A stretch of DNA of 64,000 bases from SAR116 cluster bacterium AG-426-B08 (GCA_003213175.1 QCNN01000001.1:62001-126000), one strand, 5' to 3'. Shown: positions 1-9,908, counted from the first letter of the stretch. A program made the numbers and translations. The notes: a model not told the origin generated them from the letters alone.

Positions 1-825
1 TTTATTTCCTAAACTCGCAGAAGGAAGCATGCCTAATGATCCTGTCAACATGGCTGAACAATCAGACAAAATATCTCCAAATAAATTATCTGTAACTATG
101 ACATCAAACTGTTTTGGGTTTCTAACTAATTGCATAGCACAATTATCAGCATACATGTGTGTCAACTCAACATTATTACGTTCAACTGCATGAAGATTTG
201 TCATTACCTCCTTCCATAATACTCCTGACATCATTACGTTAGATTTTTCAACTGAAGTTACTTTTTTATTTCTCAATTCTGCTAAATCAAATGCTACTCT
301 ACCAATTCTCTCAATTTCAGAAGTTGTGTATAAATTGGTATCAAATCCTTTTTTTTCACCATTATCTAAATTTTCTATACCTCTTGGTTCAGCAAAATAT
401 ATTCCGCCAGTAAGCTCTCTTAAAATAAGAATATCAAGTCCAGAAACTACATCAGGTTTTAAAGTAGAAGAATTTGACAAAGCAGGAAAAACTATTGCAG
501 GTCTTAAATTTGCAAACAAATCCATTTCTTTTCTCAACTTCAACAAACCTCTTTCTGGTTTTTTTTCAAAATCAATATTATCGTATTGAGGACCACCAAC
601 AGAACCAAATAATACAGCATCAGCATTAACTGCATCTGCAAGAGTTTCATCTTTTAATGGAACACCATATTTATCATAAGCGGCACCACCAACTAAATCT
701 TCCTCAATGTGAAAATTTAATCCTTGATTTTTTGCAAACCAATCCAAGACTTTTTTTGTTTCATCCACAACTTCTGGCCCAACACCATCTCCGGGCAATA
801 TCATAATTTTTTTGTTAGAAGTCAT
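1..825 (-). CDS. leuB: 3-isopropylmalate dehydrogenase, C-terminus beyond window
   Basis: Third step of leucine synthesis: NAD-dependent oxidation and decarboxylation of 3-isopropylmalate in the cytosol. Translating the minus strand from the ATG at 823-825 gives 275 uninterrupted residues to the window edge, so about 85-90 C-terminal residues are missing. Visible family features are the N-terminal [10 protein letters not shown] nucleotide/fold motif, the arginine-rich substrate loop (RGLLKLRKE then LRPA, about residues 92-110), Lys194 in EKSNVM, Asp227 in YADNCAM, and Asp251/Asp255 in LFGDILSD, matching the catalytic Lys and metal-binding Asp residues of the family. It is last of the leuC-leuD-leuB run and starts 3 bp after the leuD stop, so it should be co-transcribed. 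Confidence 0.96.
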   Translation of the reverse strand, partial: MTSNKKIMILPGDGVGPEVVDETKKVLDWFAKNQGLNFHIEEDLVGGAAYDKYGVPLKDETLADAVNADAVLFGSVGGPQYDNIDFEKKPERGLLKLRKEMDLFANLRPAIVFPALSNSSTLKPDVVSGLDILILRELTGGIYFAEPRGIENLDNGEKKGFDTNLYTTSEIERIGRVAFDLAELRNKKVTSVEKSNVMMSGVLWKEVMTNLHAVERNNVELTHMYADNCAMQLVRNPKQFDVIVTDNLFGDILSDCSAMLTGSLGMLPSASLGNK

Positions 826-828
826 TTT

Positions 829-1434
829 TTAAAGCCAGGGACGTTCAATGTCTATTAAATTCTCAAATTCCTTAATGTTCTTTTCCTTTTTTAAGGTAAT
901 TCCTATATCATCTAACCCTTCCATCAAACATTTCTTTCTAAAAGGGTCCAATTCAAATTTAATCACTGCACCATTTGGTCTTCTTATTTCTTGGGTTTTT
1001 AAATCGATTTCTAATTCAGGGTTTTCGGCATCTTTAGCATCCTCAAGGAGAGCATCTCTTTGGTCTTTTGAAACTTTTATTGGCAATAATCCATTTTTAA
1101 ATGAATTATTATAGAATATATCAGCGAAAGAAGTAGAAATGATACACTTTATACCAAAATCCGCCAAAGCCCATGGTGCATGTTCTCTACTAGAACCACA
1201 GCCAAAATTGTCTCCAGCCACTAATATTTTTGCCTGTCTATATGGATTTCTATTTAAAATAAAATCGTCACTTTCAGACCCATCGTCATTATATCTCATT
1301 TCATCAAATAAATGTTTTCCGAGACCTGTTCTTTTGATTGTGGTTAAAAATTGTTTCGGTATTATTTTATCTGTATCCACATTAAGTATGTTAAACGGCG
1401 CTGCAATACCTTTTAAATTCTGAAACTTTTCCAT
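829..1434 (-). CDS. leuD: 3-isopropylmalate dehydratase small subunit
   Basis: Swivel-domain subunit of isopropylmalate isomerase, which with LeuC converts 2- to 3-isopropylmalate in leucine synthesis. The 201-residue protein has the usual length. It shows the N-terminal [12 protein letters not shown] segment (19-30) and the small-subunit signature [15 protein letters not shown] (76-90) that forms part of the substrate site. It starts 1 bp after the leuC stop, and leuB follows after 3 bp, so subunit stoichiometry is probably set by translational coupling. Nothing looks damaged. Confidence 0.97.
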   Translation of the reverse strand: MEKFQNLKGIAAPFNILNVDTDKIIPKQFLTTIKRTGLGKHLFDEMRYNDDGSESDDFILNRNPYRQAKILVAGDNFGCGSSREHAPWALADFGIKCIISTSFADIFYNNSFKNGLLPIKVSKDQRDALLEDAKDAENPELEIDLKTQEIRRPNGAVIKFELDPFRKKCLMEGLDDIGITLKKEKNIKEFENLIDIERPWL

Positions 1435-1435
1435 T

Positions 1436-2839
1436 TTAAACTATCTCCAGAGGATCAGTTAATTTTCCAGTTATCGCTGAAGCAGCAGCAATTTCTGGAC
1501 TGACCAAATGAGTTCTACCACCTTTTCCTTGCCTGCCTTCGAAATTTCTATTTGATGTACTAGCACATCTTTCGCCAGAAGAAAGTTTATCTGAATTCAT
1601 AGCTAAGCACATTGAACAACCTGGTTCTCTCCATTCAAAACCAGATTGCTTAAAAATTTTATCAAGACCTTCTTCTTCAGCTTGTTTTTTTACTAAACCA
1701 GATCCAGGTACAACCATTGCTCTAATATTATCATTAACTTTTTTACCAGATAAAATTTTTGCGGCACCTCGTAAATCTTCAATTCTAGAGTTTGTGCAAG
1801 AACCTATAAAAACAGTATCAATTTTAACTTCGTTTATTTTCTGCCCAGCTTTTAACCCCATATATTCAAGTGATCTTTTTATCTTTTCTTTTTTTAAATC
1901 ATCTTTAACTTTTTCTGGATCTGGTACAACTCCATCAATACTTACTATCTCCTCAGGGCTTGTCCCCCAAGTAACAGTTTGTTTAATTGAAGATGCGTCT
2001 ATTTCGAAAATAGTATCAAACTTTGCACCGTCATCCGTAGGAAGACTTTTCCACCATTTAAGTGCGAGTTCCCAGTTTTTTTCTTTTGGAGCCATAGGCT
2101 TGTCTATCAAATAATTATAAGTTAAATCGTCAGGCGCAATCATACCCGCTCTTGCTCCAGCTTCAATAGACATATTACAAATGGTCATGCGACTTTCCAT
2201 AGAAAGTTTCTTAATTGCATTACCTTCATATTCTATAACATGACCTGTTCCACCGGCAGTACCAATTTTACCAATGATGCCTAATATAAGATCCTTAGCA
2301 GATATATTTTCTTTTAATTCTCCGTTGACACGGATAAGCATATTTTTTGCTTTTTTTTGAATTAATGTTTGAGTTGCTAATACATGCTCAACTTCGGAAG
2401 TTCCTATACCAAAAGCTAAGGCTCCAAATGCACCATGCGTGGCTGTATGACTATCACCACAAACTATTGTCATACCCGGTTGAGTGAACCCCTGCTCTGG
2501 TCCTATAACATGGACAATCCCTTGACGCTCATCATTCATGTTAAAATATGGTACGCCAAACTCTTCAACATTTTTATCTAACTCTTCAACTTGAATTCTA
2601 GAGTCTTCTTCTTCTATTCCTGATTCTCTGTTTAAAGTTGGCACATTGTGGTCAGCAACAGCAAGAGTTCTCAATGGAGAATTAACTTTTCTTCCATTCA
2701 TTCTTAAGCCTTCAAAAGCTTGTGGACTAGTTACTTCGTGAACCAGATGTCTATCAATATAAATTAGGGAACTATCATTATCTTGTTCATTTATAAGATG
2801 ATAGTCCCAGATTTTGTCATATAGTGTTCTATACAGCAT
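1436..2839 (-). CDS. leuC: 3-isopropylmalate dehydratase large subunit
   Basis: Catalytic [4Fe-4S] subunit of isopropylmalate isomerase (aconitase superfamily), working with LeuD. The 467-residue protein is full length. The three cluster ligands are Cys348 in GSCTNSR and Cys408/Cys411 in GCSMC. Substrate-contact motifs [18 protein letters not shown] (127-144) and NRNFEGRQG (430-438) are present. The gene lies 27 bp downstream of rplS on the same strand, so the leucine genes may be read through from the ribosomal/SRP operon; no leader peptide or attenuator of the leu type is visible in that short gap. Confidence 0.97.
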   Translation of the reverse strand: MLYRTLYDKIWDYHLINEQDNDSSLIYIDRHLVHEVTSPQAFEGLRMNGRKVNSPLRTLAVADHNVPTLNRESGIEEEDSRIQVEELDKNVEEFGVPYFNMNDERQGIVHVIGPEQGFTQPGMTIVCGDSHTATHGAFGALAFGIGTSEVEHVLATQTLIQKKAKNMLIRVNGELKENISAKDLILGIIGKIGTAGGTGHVIEYEGNAIKKLSMESRMTICNMSIEAGARAGMIAPDDLTYNYLIDKPMAPKEKNWELALKWWKSLPTDDGAKFDTIFEIDASSIKQTVTWGTSPEEIVSIDGVVPDPEKVKDDLKKEKIKRSLEYMGLKAGQKINEVKIDTVFIGSCTNSRIEDLRGAAKILSGKKVNDNIRAMVVPGSGLVKKQAEEEGLDKIFKQSGFEWREPGCSMCLAMNSDKLSSGERCASTSNRNFEGRQGKGGRTHLVSPEIAAASAITGKLTDPLEIV

Positions 2840-2866
2840 TTTTATTTTTACGGTTTAAAATAGTAA

Positions 2867-3364
2867 CTATTTATCTTTTTTTTCATCCTTAGGCTTTTCA
2901 GCTAAAGTTTCTTTTTTATTTTCTAATTTTGTTTTTTTTTCAGTGACTTTTATTTTCTCGTTAGATTTTAAATTCTGTTTTTTTAGATTAATATCTTTAT
3001 TTTTAATTTCAATTTTTTCTACAATTCTTGCAGATTTACCTCTTCTACTCCTCAAGTAATAAAGTTTAGCTCTTCTTACTCTTCCTTTTCTAAGTAAAGT
3101 TATTCCTGCTACTTTTGGAGAATAGAAAGGGAAAACTCTCTCAACACCCTCTCCATAAGAAATTTTTCTTACAGTAAAACTTCTATTGATACCTGATCCA
3201 CTCTTTGCAATACATACCCCCTCAAAAGCCTGAACTCTCTCTCTAGTACCTTCTATTACTTTAACGTCAACCTTAATAGTGTCTCCGGGATTAAACTCCG
3301 GAAAATTTCTATCAGCCTGTATTTTTTCTATTTGGGATTTCTCAATTTTTTCGATAATATTCAT
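2867..3364 (-). CDS. rplS: 50S ribosomal protein L19 with Lys/Glu-rich tail
   Basis: bL19 sits at the 30S-50S interface of the ribosome. Residues 1 to about 115 carry the full family core ([49 protein letters not shown]). The protein is 165 residues, longer than the usual 115-130, because of a low-complexity C-terminal extension of about 45 residues dominated by Lys and Glu. It follows trmD by about 50 bp in the conserved rpsP-rimM-trmD-rplS order. The charged tail resembles in style, but not in sequence, the tail of the neighbouring bS16. Confidence 0.96.
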   Translation of the reverse strand: MNIIEKIEKSQIEKIQADRNFPEFNPGDTIKVDVKVIEGTRERVQAFEGVCIAKSGSGINRSFTVRKISYGEGVERVFPFYSPKVAGITLLRKGRVRRAKLYYLRSRRGKSARIVEKIEIKNKDINLKKQNLKSNEKIKVTEKKTKLENKKETLAEKPKDEKKDK

Positions 3365-3411
3365 AACAAAACCTCTCGCAAATAACCAATAACAAAAAAA
3401 AATAAAAATTA

Positions 3412-4104
3412 CTACTTAGATTTTAAATATTTTTTCCATAGGTCTGGTCTTCTTAGCTTTGTTATATCTTCAGATTGTTTGATTTTCCAGTCTTTTATTT
3501 TTTTATGATTCCCAGATAATAAAACTTCAGGCACATCTAAATTTTTCCAACTCCTTGGCTGAGTATATAATGGGTACTCTAATAAATGATTTTTAAAACT
3601 TTCTTCATCTAAAGCATTTTTGTTACTAATCACTTCAGGTAATAATCTGATAATACTGTCTAATACAACCATCGTTGGTAGATCACCACCTGAAAGAATA
3701 TAATCACCTATACTTATTTCTATTAGCTTATAATGATCTATAAAACGTTGATCTACACCTTCATACCTTCCGCAAAGGAAAGTTGCTCCATCATGTTTTG
3801 ACATTTTTTCTGCAATTTTTTGTGAAAATTTTGTACCTCTAGGAGTTAAATAATAAATCGGAAATTTTTTATTTTTGATTGATGAAAGTGCTCCATCCAA
3901 TACATCAGGCTTGATAACCATTCCAGTTCCACCACCGAAAGGTATATCATCAACTTTATGATTTTTTTTTGAAAAATTTTTTATATCAATCAAATTTAAT
4001 TTCCAGAGTCTTCTTTCCAAAGCCTTACCCAGAACTGACATACCTAATATACCAGGATAAGCTTCAGGAAAAAGAGTTAATACATTAGCAGTCCAAGTTT
4101 TCAT
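3412..4104 (-). CDS. trmD: tRNA (guanine37-N1)-methyltransferase
   Basis: SPOUT-class methyltransferase that adds a methyl group to G37 of tRNAs using SAM, preventing +1 frameshifts. From the ATG at 4102-4104 the protein is 230 residues and starts [18 protein letters not shown], the normal TrmD beginning. A 12-codon longer frame would overlap rimM and has no family support. The trefoil-knot SAM site is represented by YLTPRG (85-90), [10 protein letters not shown] (111-120) and [11 protein letters not shown] (131-141). It begins 7 bp after the rimM stop in the standard operon order. Confidence 0.97.
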   Translation of the reverse strand: MKTWTANVLTLFPEAYPGILGMSVLGKALERRLWKLNLIDIKNFSKKNHKVDDIPFGGGTGMVIKPDVLDGALSSIKNKKFPIYYLTPRGTKFSQKIAEKMSKHDGATFLCGRYEGVDQRFIDHYKLIEISIGDYILSGGDLPTMVVLDSIIRLLPEVISNKNALDEESFKNHLLEYPLYTQPRSWKNLDVPEVLLSGNHKKIKDWKIKQSEDITKLRRPDLWKKYLKSK

Positions 4105-4111
4105 TACAACA

Positions 4112-4630
4112 TTATGATTGATTAGTGTTAATAAAATCAATTGGTAAGTTTAAAATTACTTTTCTTCCTTCAATATCTATTTCATTTATGAATTTGGAAT
4201 CAATGGGCAAATAAAAGTCTTCACCAAACTTATTTACATGTACGACTTGACCACCCCCAAAATCATGAAACTGAACAATATTTCCAAAAACTTCATCCTT
4301 AACTGTTTTCACTTCAAAACCAATTAGTTTGTGGTGATAAAATTCATTTTTTCCAAGTTTAGGTAAATCAGATATATTTATTTCTATCATCTTTCCAATA
4401 TAATTTTCGGCAACAGACCTACTATTACAACCAGGTAAACTGCAAACTAGCAATTTTTTGACTTTAAAATGGAAAGTTATGCAATCAAATTCATTTTCAT
4501 TAATAAAATATGCAGAGTAGTTTAATATATCTTTTGTATTTTGAGTAAAGCTATGAACTTTCATGAAACCTTTTATTCCATGAATGCCAACAATTTTTCC
4601 TACTATTAATCTTTCCCGATTAACAATCAC
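4112..4630 (-). CDS. rimM: 16S rRNA processing protein RimM
   Basis: Assembly factor for the 30S head; it binds uS19 and helps mature 16S rRNA. The 172-residue protein has the N-terminal RimM beta-barrel opening (VGKIVGIHGIKGFMKVHSF) and a C-terminal PRC-barrel region (FYHHKLIGFEVKT ... YLPIDSKFINEIDIEGRKVILNLP). Sequence conservation beyond these motifs is low, as usual for RimM in AT-rich genomes. Position between rpsP and trmD fits the classical operon and strengthens the call. Confidence 0.93.
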   Translation of the reverse strand: MIVNRERLIVGKIVGIHGIKGFMKVHSFTQNTKDILNYSAYFINENEFDCITFHFKVKKLLVCSLPGCNSRSVAENYIGKMIEINISDLPKLGKNEFYHHKLIGFEVKTVKDEVFGNIVQFHDFGGGQVVHVNKFGEDFYLPIDSKFINEIDIEGRKVILNLPIDFINTNQS

Positions 4631-4644
4631 TAAACTGATTTAAA

Positions 4645-5268
4645 TTATGTTTCACTCTCTTTAGGGGTGTTTTCTTTTTTAGCTTCTTCTGCAGGAGCAG
4701 CTTCTGTTTTTGCTTCTTCAGCAGGAGCGGCTTCTGTTTTTGCTTCTTCTGCAGAAGCGGGTTCTGTTTTTGCTTCTTCTGCAGAAGTGGGTTCTGTTTT
4801 TGCTTCTTCAGCAGGAGCAGTTTCTGTTTTTGCCTCTTCAGCAGGAGCGGGTTCTGTTTTTGCTTCTTCAGCAGGAGCAGTTTCTGTTTTTGCTTCTTCA
4901 GCAGGAGCGACTTCTGTTTTTGCTTCCTCAGCAGGAGCGGCTTCTGTTTTTGCTTCTTCTGCTTCTCTCTCTAATCGTTTTTTTCCTGGAGCACTTTTTA
5001 TAGGTTGCTCTCTAATAACTGGTGCACTTACGATACCATCTTTCGATAATAGTTTAGCAACTCTAAGAGTTGGCTTTGCTCCTTTTGATATCCAATATTT
5101 TATTCTTTCAACATTTAATGTAATTCTATCAGACTCTACCATGGGATCGTAGGAGCCTAATCTTTCAATAAACTTTCCATCTCTCGGTGACAGAGACTCA
5201 GCAACAACTATACGATAAAATGGTTTCTTCTTTGCACCACCTCTAGATAATCTTATTTTTAAAGCCAT
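4645..5268 (-). CDS. rpsP: 30S ribosomal protein S16 with decapeptide-repeat tail
   Basis: bS16 is a structural protein of the 30S body. Residues 1-82 are a normal bS16 (MALKIRLSRGGAKKKPFYRI, SPRDGKFIERLGSYDP, INLNVERIKYWISKGAKPT-like region). After a basic linker (84-103), residues 104-203 are ten consecutive 10-residue units of the form EEAKTEXAPA, ending in a degenerate last unit, for a total of 207 residues against the usual 80-120 in the family. The tail is acidic/alanine-rich and probably extended or helical; no function is known to me. First of the run rpsP-rimM-trmD-rplS, 19 bp after ffh. Confidence 0.97.
   Translation of the reverse strand: MALKIRLSRGGAKKKPFYRIVVAESLSPRDGKFIERLGSYDPMVESDRITLNVERIKYWISKGAKPTLRVAKLLSKDGIVSAPVIREQPIKSAPGKKRLEREAEEAKTEAAPAEEAKTEVAPAEEAKTETAPAEEAKTEPAPAEEAKTETAPAEEAKTEPTSAEEAKTEPASAEEAKTEAAPAEEAKTEAAPAEEAKKENTPKESET
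4660..4959 (-). repeat. Ten tandem 30-bp units coding the bS16 tail
   Basis: Ten contiguous 30-bp units in frame inside rpsP encode EEAKTE followed by a four-residue variable part (AAPA, VAPA, TAPA, PAPA, TAPA, PTSA, PASA, AAPA, AAPA), the last unit being degenerate (EEAKKE). The units are highly similar at the DNA level with changes mostly in the variable codons. Because the unit length is a multiple of three, slippage or unequal crossover would change tail length without frameshift, so copy number may differ between strains. Confidence 0.97.
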
Positions 5269-5287
5269 ATTTTTCCCTTTTATTAAA

Positions 5288-6793
5288 CTATTTTATTTTT
5301 TTTGACGGTTTGCCACCTAAGCCAGGAAGCCCTGCACTTCCAAATCTGTTAAACAAGTTATTAGCATTGGGCATATTTCCCATTAATTTTTTCATTTCTT
5401 CAATTGAAGTTGGCATTTGATTGTTATCTATAGAGGAACTTAGTTCATTTTCTTTTGGTGAGGAAAAAATGTTTTTCAATCCACCTATGCCACCAACTTT
5501 ACCAACTTTTTTTATCATTCTAGCCATTTCTTGCTGTTGTTTTACTAATCTATTTACGTCATGAACTGAACTTCCTGAACCTGATGCTATTCTTTTCCTT
5601 CTTGAAGCATTTAATAATCCAACATTTTTTCTTTCTTTGAGTGTCATTGAATAGATTATTGCCTCTTGTTTTGCAATAACTTTATCATCAAAATTATTTG
5701 CAGCCATTTGTTTTTGAAGTTTTCCAATACCTGGTAACATAGACATAACTCCACTTAAACCGCCAAGTTTTTTTAATTGTCCAATCTGTTTTAACATATC
5801 ATTCATATCGAATGACCCTTTTGATAGACGTTCCATCATCTTTTCTGCATCTTCTTCAGCAATAGTTTCAGCAGCTTTTTCAACTAAGGAAACAACATCA
5901 CCCATATCTAGGATTCTTGCGGCAGCTCTATCAGGATGAAATGTTTCCAAGCCATCTAGTTTTTCTGAGGTACCAACAAACTTTATGGGACAGCCAGTCA
6001 CTGATCGCATTGATAAAGCTGCTCCACCCCTTGCGTCACCATCTGTACGAGTTAATATAACACCAGAGAGATCTAAAATTTCTTTGAAAGCTTTGGCAGT
6101 GTTTACTGCGTCTTGACCTGTCAAGGAGTCTGCCACCAATATCGTTTCTGATGGTTTTGAAATTGAGAAAACCTCTTTAGCTTCTTTCATCATAATATCG
6201 TCAAGAGTTGTTCTACCTGCCGTATCTAAGATAAGAACATCTATAGCTTGAACCTTTGAAGCAGCCAAAGCTCTTTTAGTTATATTTTCTGGGCTTTGTC
6301 CATCAGATTCAGGTAAAACCATAACTTCAGCTTGTTCTCCTAAAATTCTAAGTTGTTCTCTGGCTGCTGGTCTATATATATCGAGCGATGCAAGCATAAC
6401 TTTTTTTCTTTGCTTAGTCTTTAAATGCAAAGCCAATTTTCCTGCTGTAGTTGTTTTTCCAGAACCTTGCAGGCCTACTAGTAAAATAATCGCTGGAGGA
6501 GAATGATTGATTTCTAAAGGAGAGTTATTAGAACCTAATGTATCAATTAGTGTGTCATTGACTATTTTAATAACTTGTTGGCCGGGTGTTATTGAACGAA
6601 GGACCTCATGTCCAACTGCTCTCTTTCTAACTTGGTCAATAAATTCTTTTACGACAGGTAAAGAAACATCAGCTTCTAAAAGTGCCATTCTCACTTCTTT
6701 TAATGCTTCATCAACATGTTTTTCAGTCAAAGCTCCTCTTTTTTTAAGAGAGCTAAAAACATTTCCTAATTTTTCTGTTAAATTTTCAAACAT
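5288..6793 (-). CDS. ffh: Signal recognition particle protein Ffh
   Basis: GTPase that binds signal sequences and 4.5S RNA and delivers nascent chains to FtsY at the inner membrane. The 501-residue protein has the helical N domain, G-domain P-loop GLQGSGKTT (107-115), DTAGRTT (190-196), the TRTDGDARGG motif (248-257; the usual TKLD is TRTD here), and a methionine-containing M domain with SRRKRIASGSG near residue 395-405 followed by a Gly/Met-rich C-terminus. A promoter-like TTGACT-N17-TATCTA precedes it, so the downstream ribosomal genes may depend on this start. Confidence 0.97.
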   Translation of the reverse strand: MFENLTEKLGNVFSSLKKRGALTEKHVDEALKEVRMALLEADVSLPVVKEFIDQVRKRAVGHEVLRSITPGQQVIKIVNDTLIDTLGSNNSPLEINHSPPAIILLVGLQGSGKTTTAGKLALHLKTKQRKKVMLASLDIYRPAAREQLRILGEQAEVMVLPESDGQSPENITKRALAASKVQAIDVLILDTAGRTTLDDIMMKEAKEVFSISKPSETILVADSLTGQDAVNTAKAFKEILDLSGVILTRTDGDARGGAALSMRSVTGCPIKFVGTSEKLDGLETFHPDRAAARILDMGDVVSLVEKAAETIAEEDAEKMMERLSKGSFDMNDMLKQIGQLKKLGGLSGVMSMLPGIGKLQKQMAANNFDDKVIAKQEAIIYSMTLKERKNVGLLNASRRKRIASGSGSSVHDVNRLVKQQQEMARMIKKVGKVGGIGGLKNIFSSPKENELSSSIDNNQMPTSIEEMKKLMGNMPNANNLFNRFGSAGLPGLGGKPSKKIK

Positions 6794-6827
6794 ATTTTAC
6801 ATTAAATTCATTTTCATTTATGCAGAT

Positions 6828-6856
6828 TAGATATATGGAATTGTATATTAAGTCAA
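6828..6856 (-). promoter_or_regulatory. Sigma70-type promoter for ffh-rpsP operon
   Basis: Read on the minus strand, TTGACT (6856-6851) and TATCTA (6833-6828) are separated by exactly 17 bp, and the ffh ATG lies 35 bp downstream of the -10 hexamer. The pair falls in the only non-coding gap (6794-6877) between ftsY and ffh. No operator or hairpin is evident there. Prediction from consensus only. Confidence 0.5.
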
Positions 6857-6877
6857 GGTTAAGAATGGATTAATCTA

Positions 6878-7813
6878 CTAATCGATGCCCATTATTGCCC
6901 TAGAAAATTCATCTGCTTTGAAAACATCAAGATCTTCAACTTTTTCTCCAACTCCTATTGCATAAATTGGCTTTTTAAACTCTTCAGCTAAAGAAATGAT
7001 GACTCCTCCTTTTGCAGTGCCATCAAGCTTAGTGACAATTATACCTGTTATGCCTATAGCCTCGTCAAAATGTTTTAATTGAGAGTGCGCATTCTGTCCT
7101 ACTGTTCCATCTAAAACAACTACCTTTTCTTGAGGGGCATTTTTATTTAATTTTGATAATACTCTGCATGTTTTTGACAACTCTTGCATTAAATCACTTT
7201 TATTTTGAAGTCTCCCAGCAGTATCAATTATTAGGTAATCAGCCTTCTCTTTTATTGCTAACTCCATTGATTTATAGGCTACAGCTGCCGGGTCAGAATT
7301 GTCGTCGCCTTTAACAAAAATTGAACCAGTTCTTTCAGCCCATGTCTCTAATTGTGAAACTGCGGCCGCTCTAAAGGTATCACACGCTGCAATTACAACT
7401 TTTTTATTATTTTTTCGAAGTTTTTCTGAAATTTTTCCAGCTGTAGTTGTTTTTCCAGAACCATTTACTCCAGAAAGCAATAAAACGCATGGAGTATCAA
7501 TTTTTTTTTTAAACAAATCTTTTTCACATGGTTGTAATATCTTTGAAATTTCGTTTGCTACAACATTAAAAACTTTTGATTCTGAAATTTCTTTTGTATC
7601 TTTTTCTATTAAAAACTTTTGTGATTTCAATTTTTCTACAATTTGACTAGCTGATCTCAAGCCTAAATCTGCCATTATTAATTGATCCTCAAGTTCATTC
7701 AAAGTTTCTTGATCTAAAGTTTTTTTACCAACAACAGCTGTTATAGATTTTTGTACTTTAGCAGCTGATTTACTTAAACCATTTTTTAATTTTTTAAACC
7801 AATTAAATGCCAT
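6878..7813 (-). CDS. ftsY: Signal recognition particle receptor FtsY
   Basis: Membrane-associated GTPase partner of Ffh for co-translational targeting. The 311-residue protein consists essentially of the NG domain: P-loop GVNGSGKTT (115-123), DTAGRLQNK from 197, TKLDGTAKGG (261-270). The long acidic A domain of E. coli FtsY is absent, leaving a short basic amphipathic N-terminus (MAFNWFKKLKNGLSKSAAKV) that could serve as the membrane anchor, as in other alphaproteobacteria. It lies 9 bp after mtaB on the same strand. Confidence 0.97.
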   Translation of the reverse strand: MAFNWFKKLKNGLSKSAAKVQKSITAVVGKKTLDQETLNELEDQLIMADLGLRSASQIVEKLKSQKFLIEKDTKEISESKVFNVVANEISKILQPCEKDLFKKKIDTPCVLLLSGVNGSGKTTTAGKISEKLRKNNKKVVIAACDTFRAAAVSQLETWAERTGSIFVKGDDNSDPAAVAYKSMELAIKEKADYLIIDTAGRLQNKSDLMQELSKTCRVLSKLNKNAPQEKVVVLDGTVGQNAHSQLKHFDEAIGITGIIVTKLDGTAKGGVIISLAEEFKKPIYAIGVGEKVEDLDVFKADEFSRAIMGID

Positions 7814-7822
7814 AATGTAATT

Positions 7823-9094
7823 TTAAAGTATTTTGTTTCCAGTAAGATATATATTATTATTTTTTAAAATTTTTGTCTTAATAATTTGACCAGGGCAAAT
7901 GTTAGATTCTAATTTTACTTTGGCGTATTGAGGGGTATATCCAAAATTATTTTTTTCTACCAAAATTTCTTGATAAGAACCTACTAAACTATCAAAAAAT
8001 TTTATTTTTTGATTTTCACTTAATTGTCTTATTTCCTTAGATCTTTGTTTTATTATAGAAACAGGTAGTTGTTCCATTTTTGATGCTGGTGTAAATTTTC
8101 TAGAAGAAAATGGAAAAACATGAACAAATTTTATGTCAGCCTCTTTCAACAACTTTAGTAAATTACTATGAGCCTTTTCCGTTTCAGTGGGGAAGCCAGA
8201 AATAACATCCGCTCCAAACACAACATCATGCCTTCTTCTTTTAGCTTCTTCCACAAAATTAATTACATCTCTATATAAGTGTCTTCTTTTCATTCTTTTT
8301 AAAATTAAATCATCTCCATGTTGCATGGATAAATGTAAATGAGGCATAAGTCTCTTTTCATTTTGTAAAACTTCCATAAATTCAAAGTCTATTTCTGCTG
8401 GATCTAATGACGAAACTCTTAATCTTGGAATTTCGGGTACAGAGTTAAAAATAGTTTTTATTAATTGACCAAGTGATTTTTTTTTATCAAAGTCTTTACC
8501 CCAAGATGTTAAGTCTACTCCTGTCAAAACAATTTCTTTAATGTCATTTTTAAGAGCTTTTTTAATGTTAAAAATAATTTCGTCTTCACAAACTGATCTA
8601 CTATTTCCACGCCCATAGGGTATTACACAAAAAGTACATCTATGATCACATCCATTCTGTATTTGTAAAAAGTATCTTGTGTGTTGATTAAAAGATTCTA
8701 GCAAATGACCAGATATTTCTTTAATTTTCATTATGTCTGACACAACAATTTTTTTATTTTCAAAATTTAATAATTTTACCCAGAAATTTTTTTCTGTTTT
8801 TTCTTTATTCCCAACTACAAAATTTACCTCTGGCATTTCTAACCATTTTTTCGGAGAAATTTGAGCTGCACATCCAGTTACAATTATTTTTGCTTCTGGT
8901 TTATTTCTTTTCATTTGTCTTATGGATTTCTTTACTTTTCTTTCAGCTTCTTCTGTGACTGAACAAGTGTTAAATATTATAAGCTTTTCAAAAATTTCAT
9001 TTTTAACTAGTTGGTCTTTAATTATTTCACTTTCCCAAAAATTTAACCGACAGCCAAAAGTTTTAACTTCTGGGTTTTGTATTAATTTATCCAT
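7823..9094 (-). CDS. mtaB: tRNA t6A37 methylthiotransferase MtaB
   Basis: Radical-SAM enzyme that converts t6A to ms2t6A at position 37 of tRNAs. It has the N-terminal MTTase domain with cysteines in TFGCRLN, FNTCSVTEEAERK and VTGCAAQ, the radical-SAM triad CDHRCTFC, and a C-terminal TRAM-like segment. The opening KTFGCRLN is typical of MtaB rather than MiaB. The ATG at 9092-9094 is preferred: it overlaps the dapF stop by 8 bp (ATGGATAA), a coupling arrangement. An 11-codon longer frame inside dapF is possible but unlikely. Confidence 0.93.
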   Translation of the reverse strand: MDKLIQNPEVKTFGCRLNFWESEIIKDQLVKNEIFEKLIIFNTCSVTEEAERKVKKSIRQMKRNKPEAKIIVTGCAAQISPKKWLEMPEVNFVVGNKEKTEKNFWVKLLNFENKKIVVSDIMKIKEISGHLLESFNQHTRYFLQIQNGCDHRCTFCVIPYGRGNSRSVCEDEIIFNIKKALKNDIKEIVLTGVDLTSWGKDFDKKKSLGQLIKTIFNSVPEIPRLRVSSLDPAEIDFEFMEVLQNEKRLMPHLHLSMQHGDDLILKRMKRRHLYRDVINFVEEAKRRRHDVVFGADVISGFPTETEKAHSNLLKLLKEADIKFVHVFPFSSRKFTPASKMEQLPVSIIKQRSKEIRQLSENQKIKFFDSLVGSYQEILVEKNNFGYTPQYAKVKLESNICPGQIIKTKILKNNNIYLTGNKIL

Positions 9095-9896
9095 TGAAAT
9101 GACCTTCAAAAACCTTTTCGATTTCACCTGTCATAATAACATGATCATCATTATTCCAATTAATATCTAAAACACCACCATCTAGATAAATACTGTTTTT
9201 TCTTGGAGATAAATTATTAACAGATGCTAATACAAGAGTTGCGCAGGCACCTGAGCCGCAGGCCAATGTTATTCCTACGTCTCTTTCCCAAACTCTCATT
9301 TTGATTTTACCATCATCCAATATTGTTGCAAATTCAATATTTGCACCTTCTTTGAAAATAATATTTTTTTCAAGCTTTGGTCCAATAGCTCTAATATTTA
9401 CATTCTCAAATTCTGATTTATTATTAAAAAAAATAACACCATGAGGATTACCAAAAGAAACGCAATGAATCTTATAACCATCTATCATTAATTTATTCGG
9501 ATTTATATTTTTTGACAAAGGAATTTGGTTCCACTTAAACCTTGGCTTACCCATATTAACACTAATTAAATTACCATTTTTCCAACATTTCAACTTATCT
9601 GTAATTGTCTTCACGTAAATTTGGTTAACATTATTTTTTTCCATAATCATAGATGCAACACACCTTACTCCGTTTCCACAAGCACCAACTTCAGAACCAT
9701 CATTATTAAAAATAGTCAAATCTACTTCCTCTTTAGAATAACTGTTTATCAACAATAACTGATCACAGCCAACACCGTAATTTCTTGAACATATTTTTTT
9801 AATCAATTTTTTATTAATTGAAACAGAATCAGCATCACTTTCTATTATAACAAAATCATTTCCTAGACCATGCATCTTTGTAAAAGGTATTTTCAT
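9087..9896 (-). CDS. dapF: Diaminopimelate epimerase
   Basis: Cofactor-free racemase that turns LL- into meso-diaminopimelate for lysine and peptidoglycan. The 269-residue protein carries the two catalytic cysteines in their family contexts: Cys73 in GACGNGVRCVA and Cys213 in ACGSGACAT. The start KIPFTKMHGLGNDFVIIE is typical. The 3' end overlaps mtaB by 8 bp, and dapF-mtaB-ftsY is a frequent alphaproteobacterial order. xthA lies 12 bp upstream on the same strand. Confidence 0.97.
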   Translation of the reverse strand: MKIPFTKMHGLGNDFVIIESDADSVSINKKLIKKICSRNYGVGCDQLLLINSYSKEEVDLTIFNNDGSEVGACGNGVRCVASMIMEKNNVNQIYVKTITDKLKCWKNGNLISVNMGKPRFKWNQIPLSKNINPNKLMIDGYKIHCVSFGNPHGVIFFNNKSEFENVNIRAIGPKLEKNIIFKEGANIEFATILDDGKIKMRVWERDVGITLACGSGACATLVLASVNNLSPRKNSIYLDGGVLDINWNNDDHVIMTGEIEKVFEGHFNG

Positions 9897-9908
9897 TTTT
9901 AAACCATA

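Noticed and set aside
4667-5152. Long plus-strand open frame opposite rpsP (Ala/Ser/Phe repeats)
   Set aside because: It is the antisense reading of the 30-bp tandem repeats; the minus-strand frame encodes a proven bS16 core and is operon-consistent.
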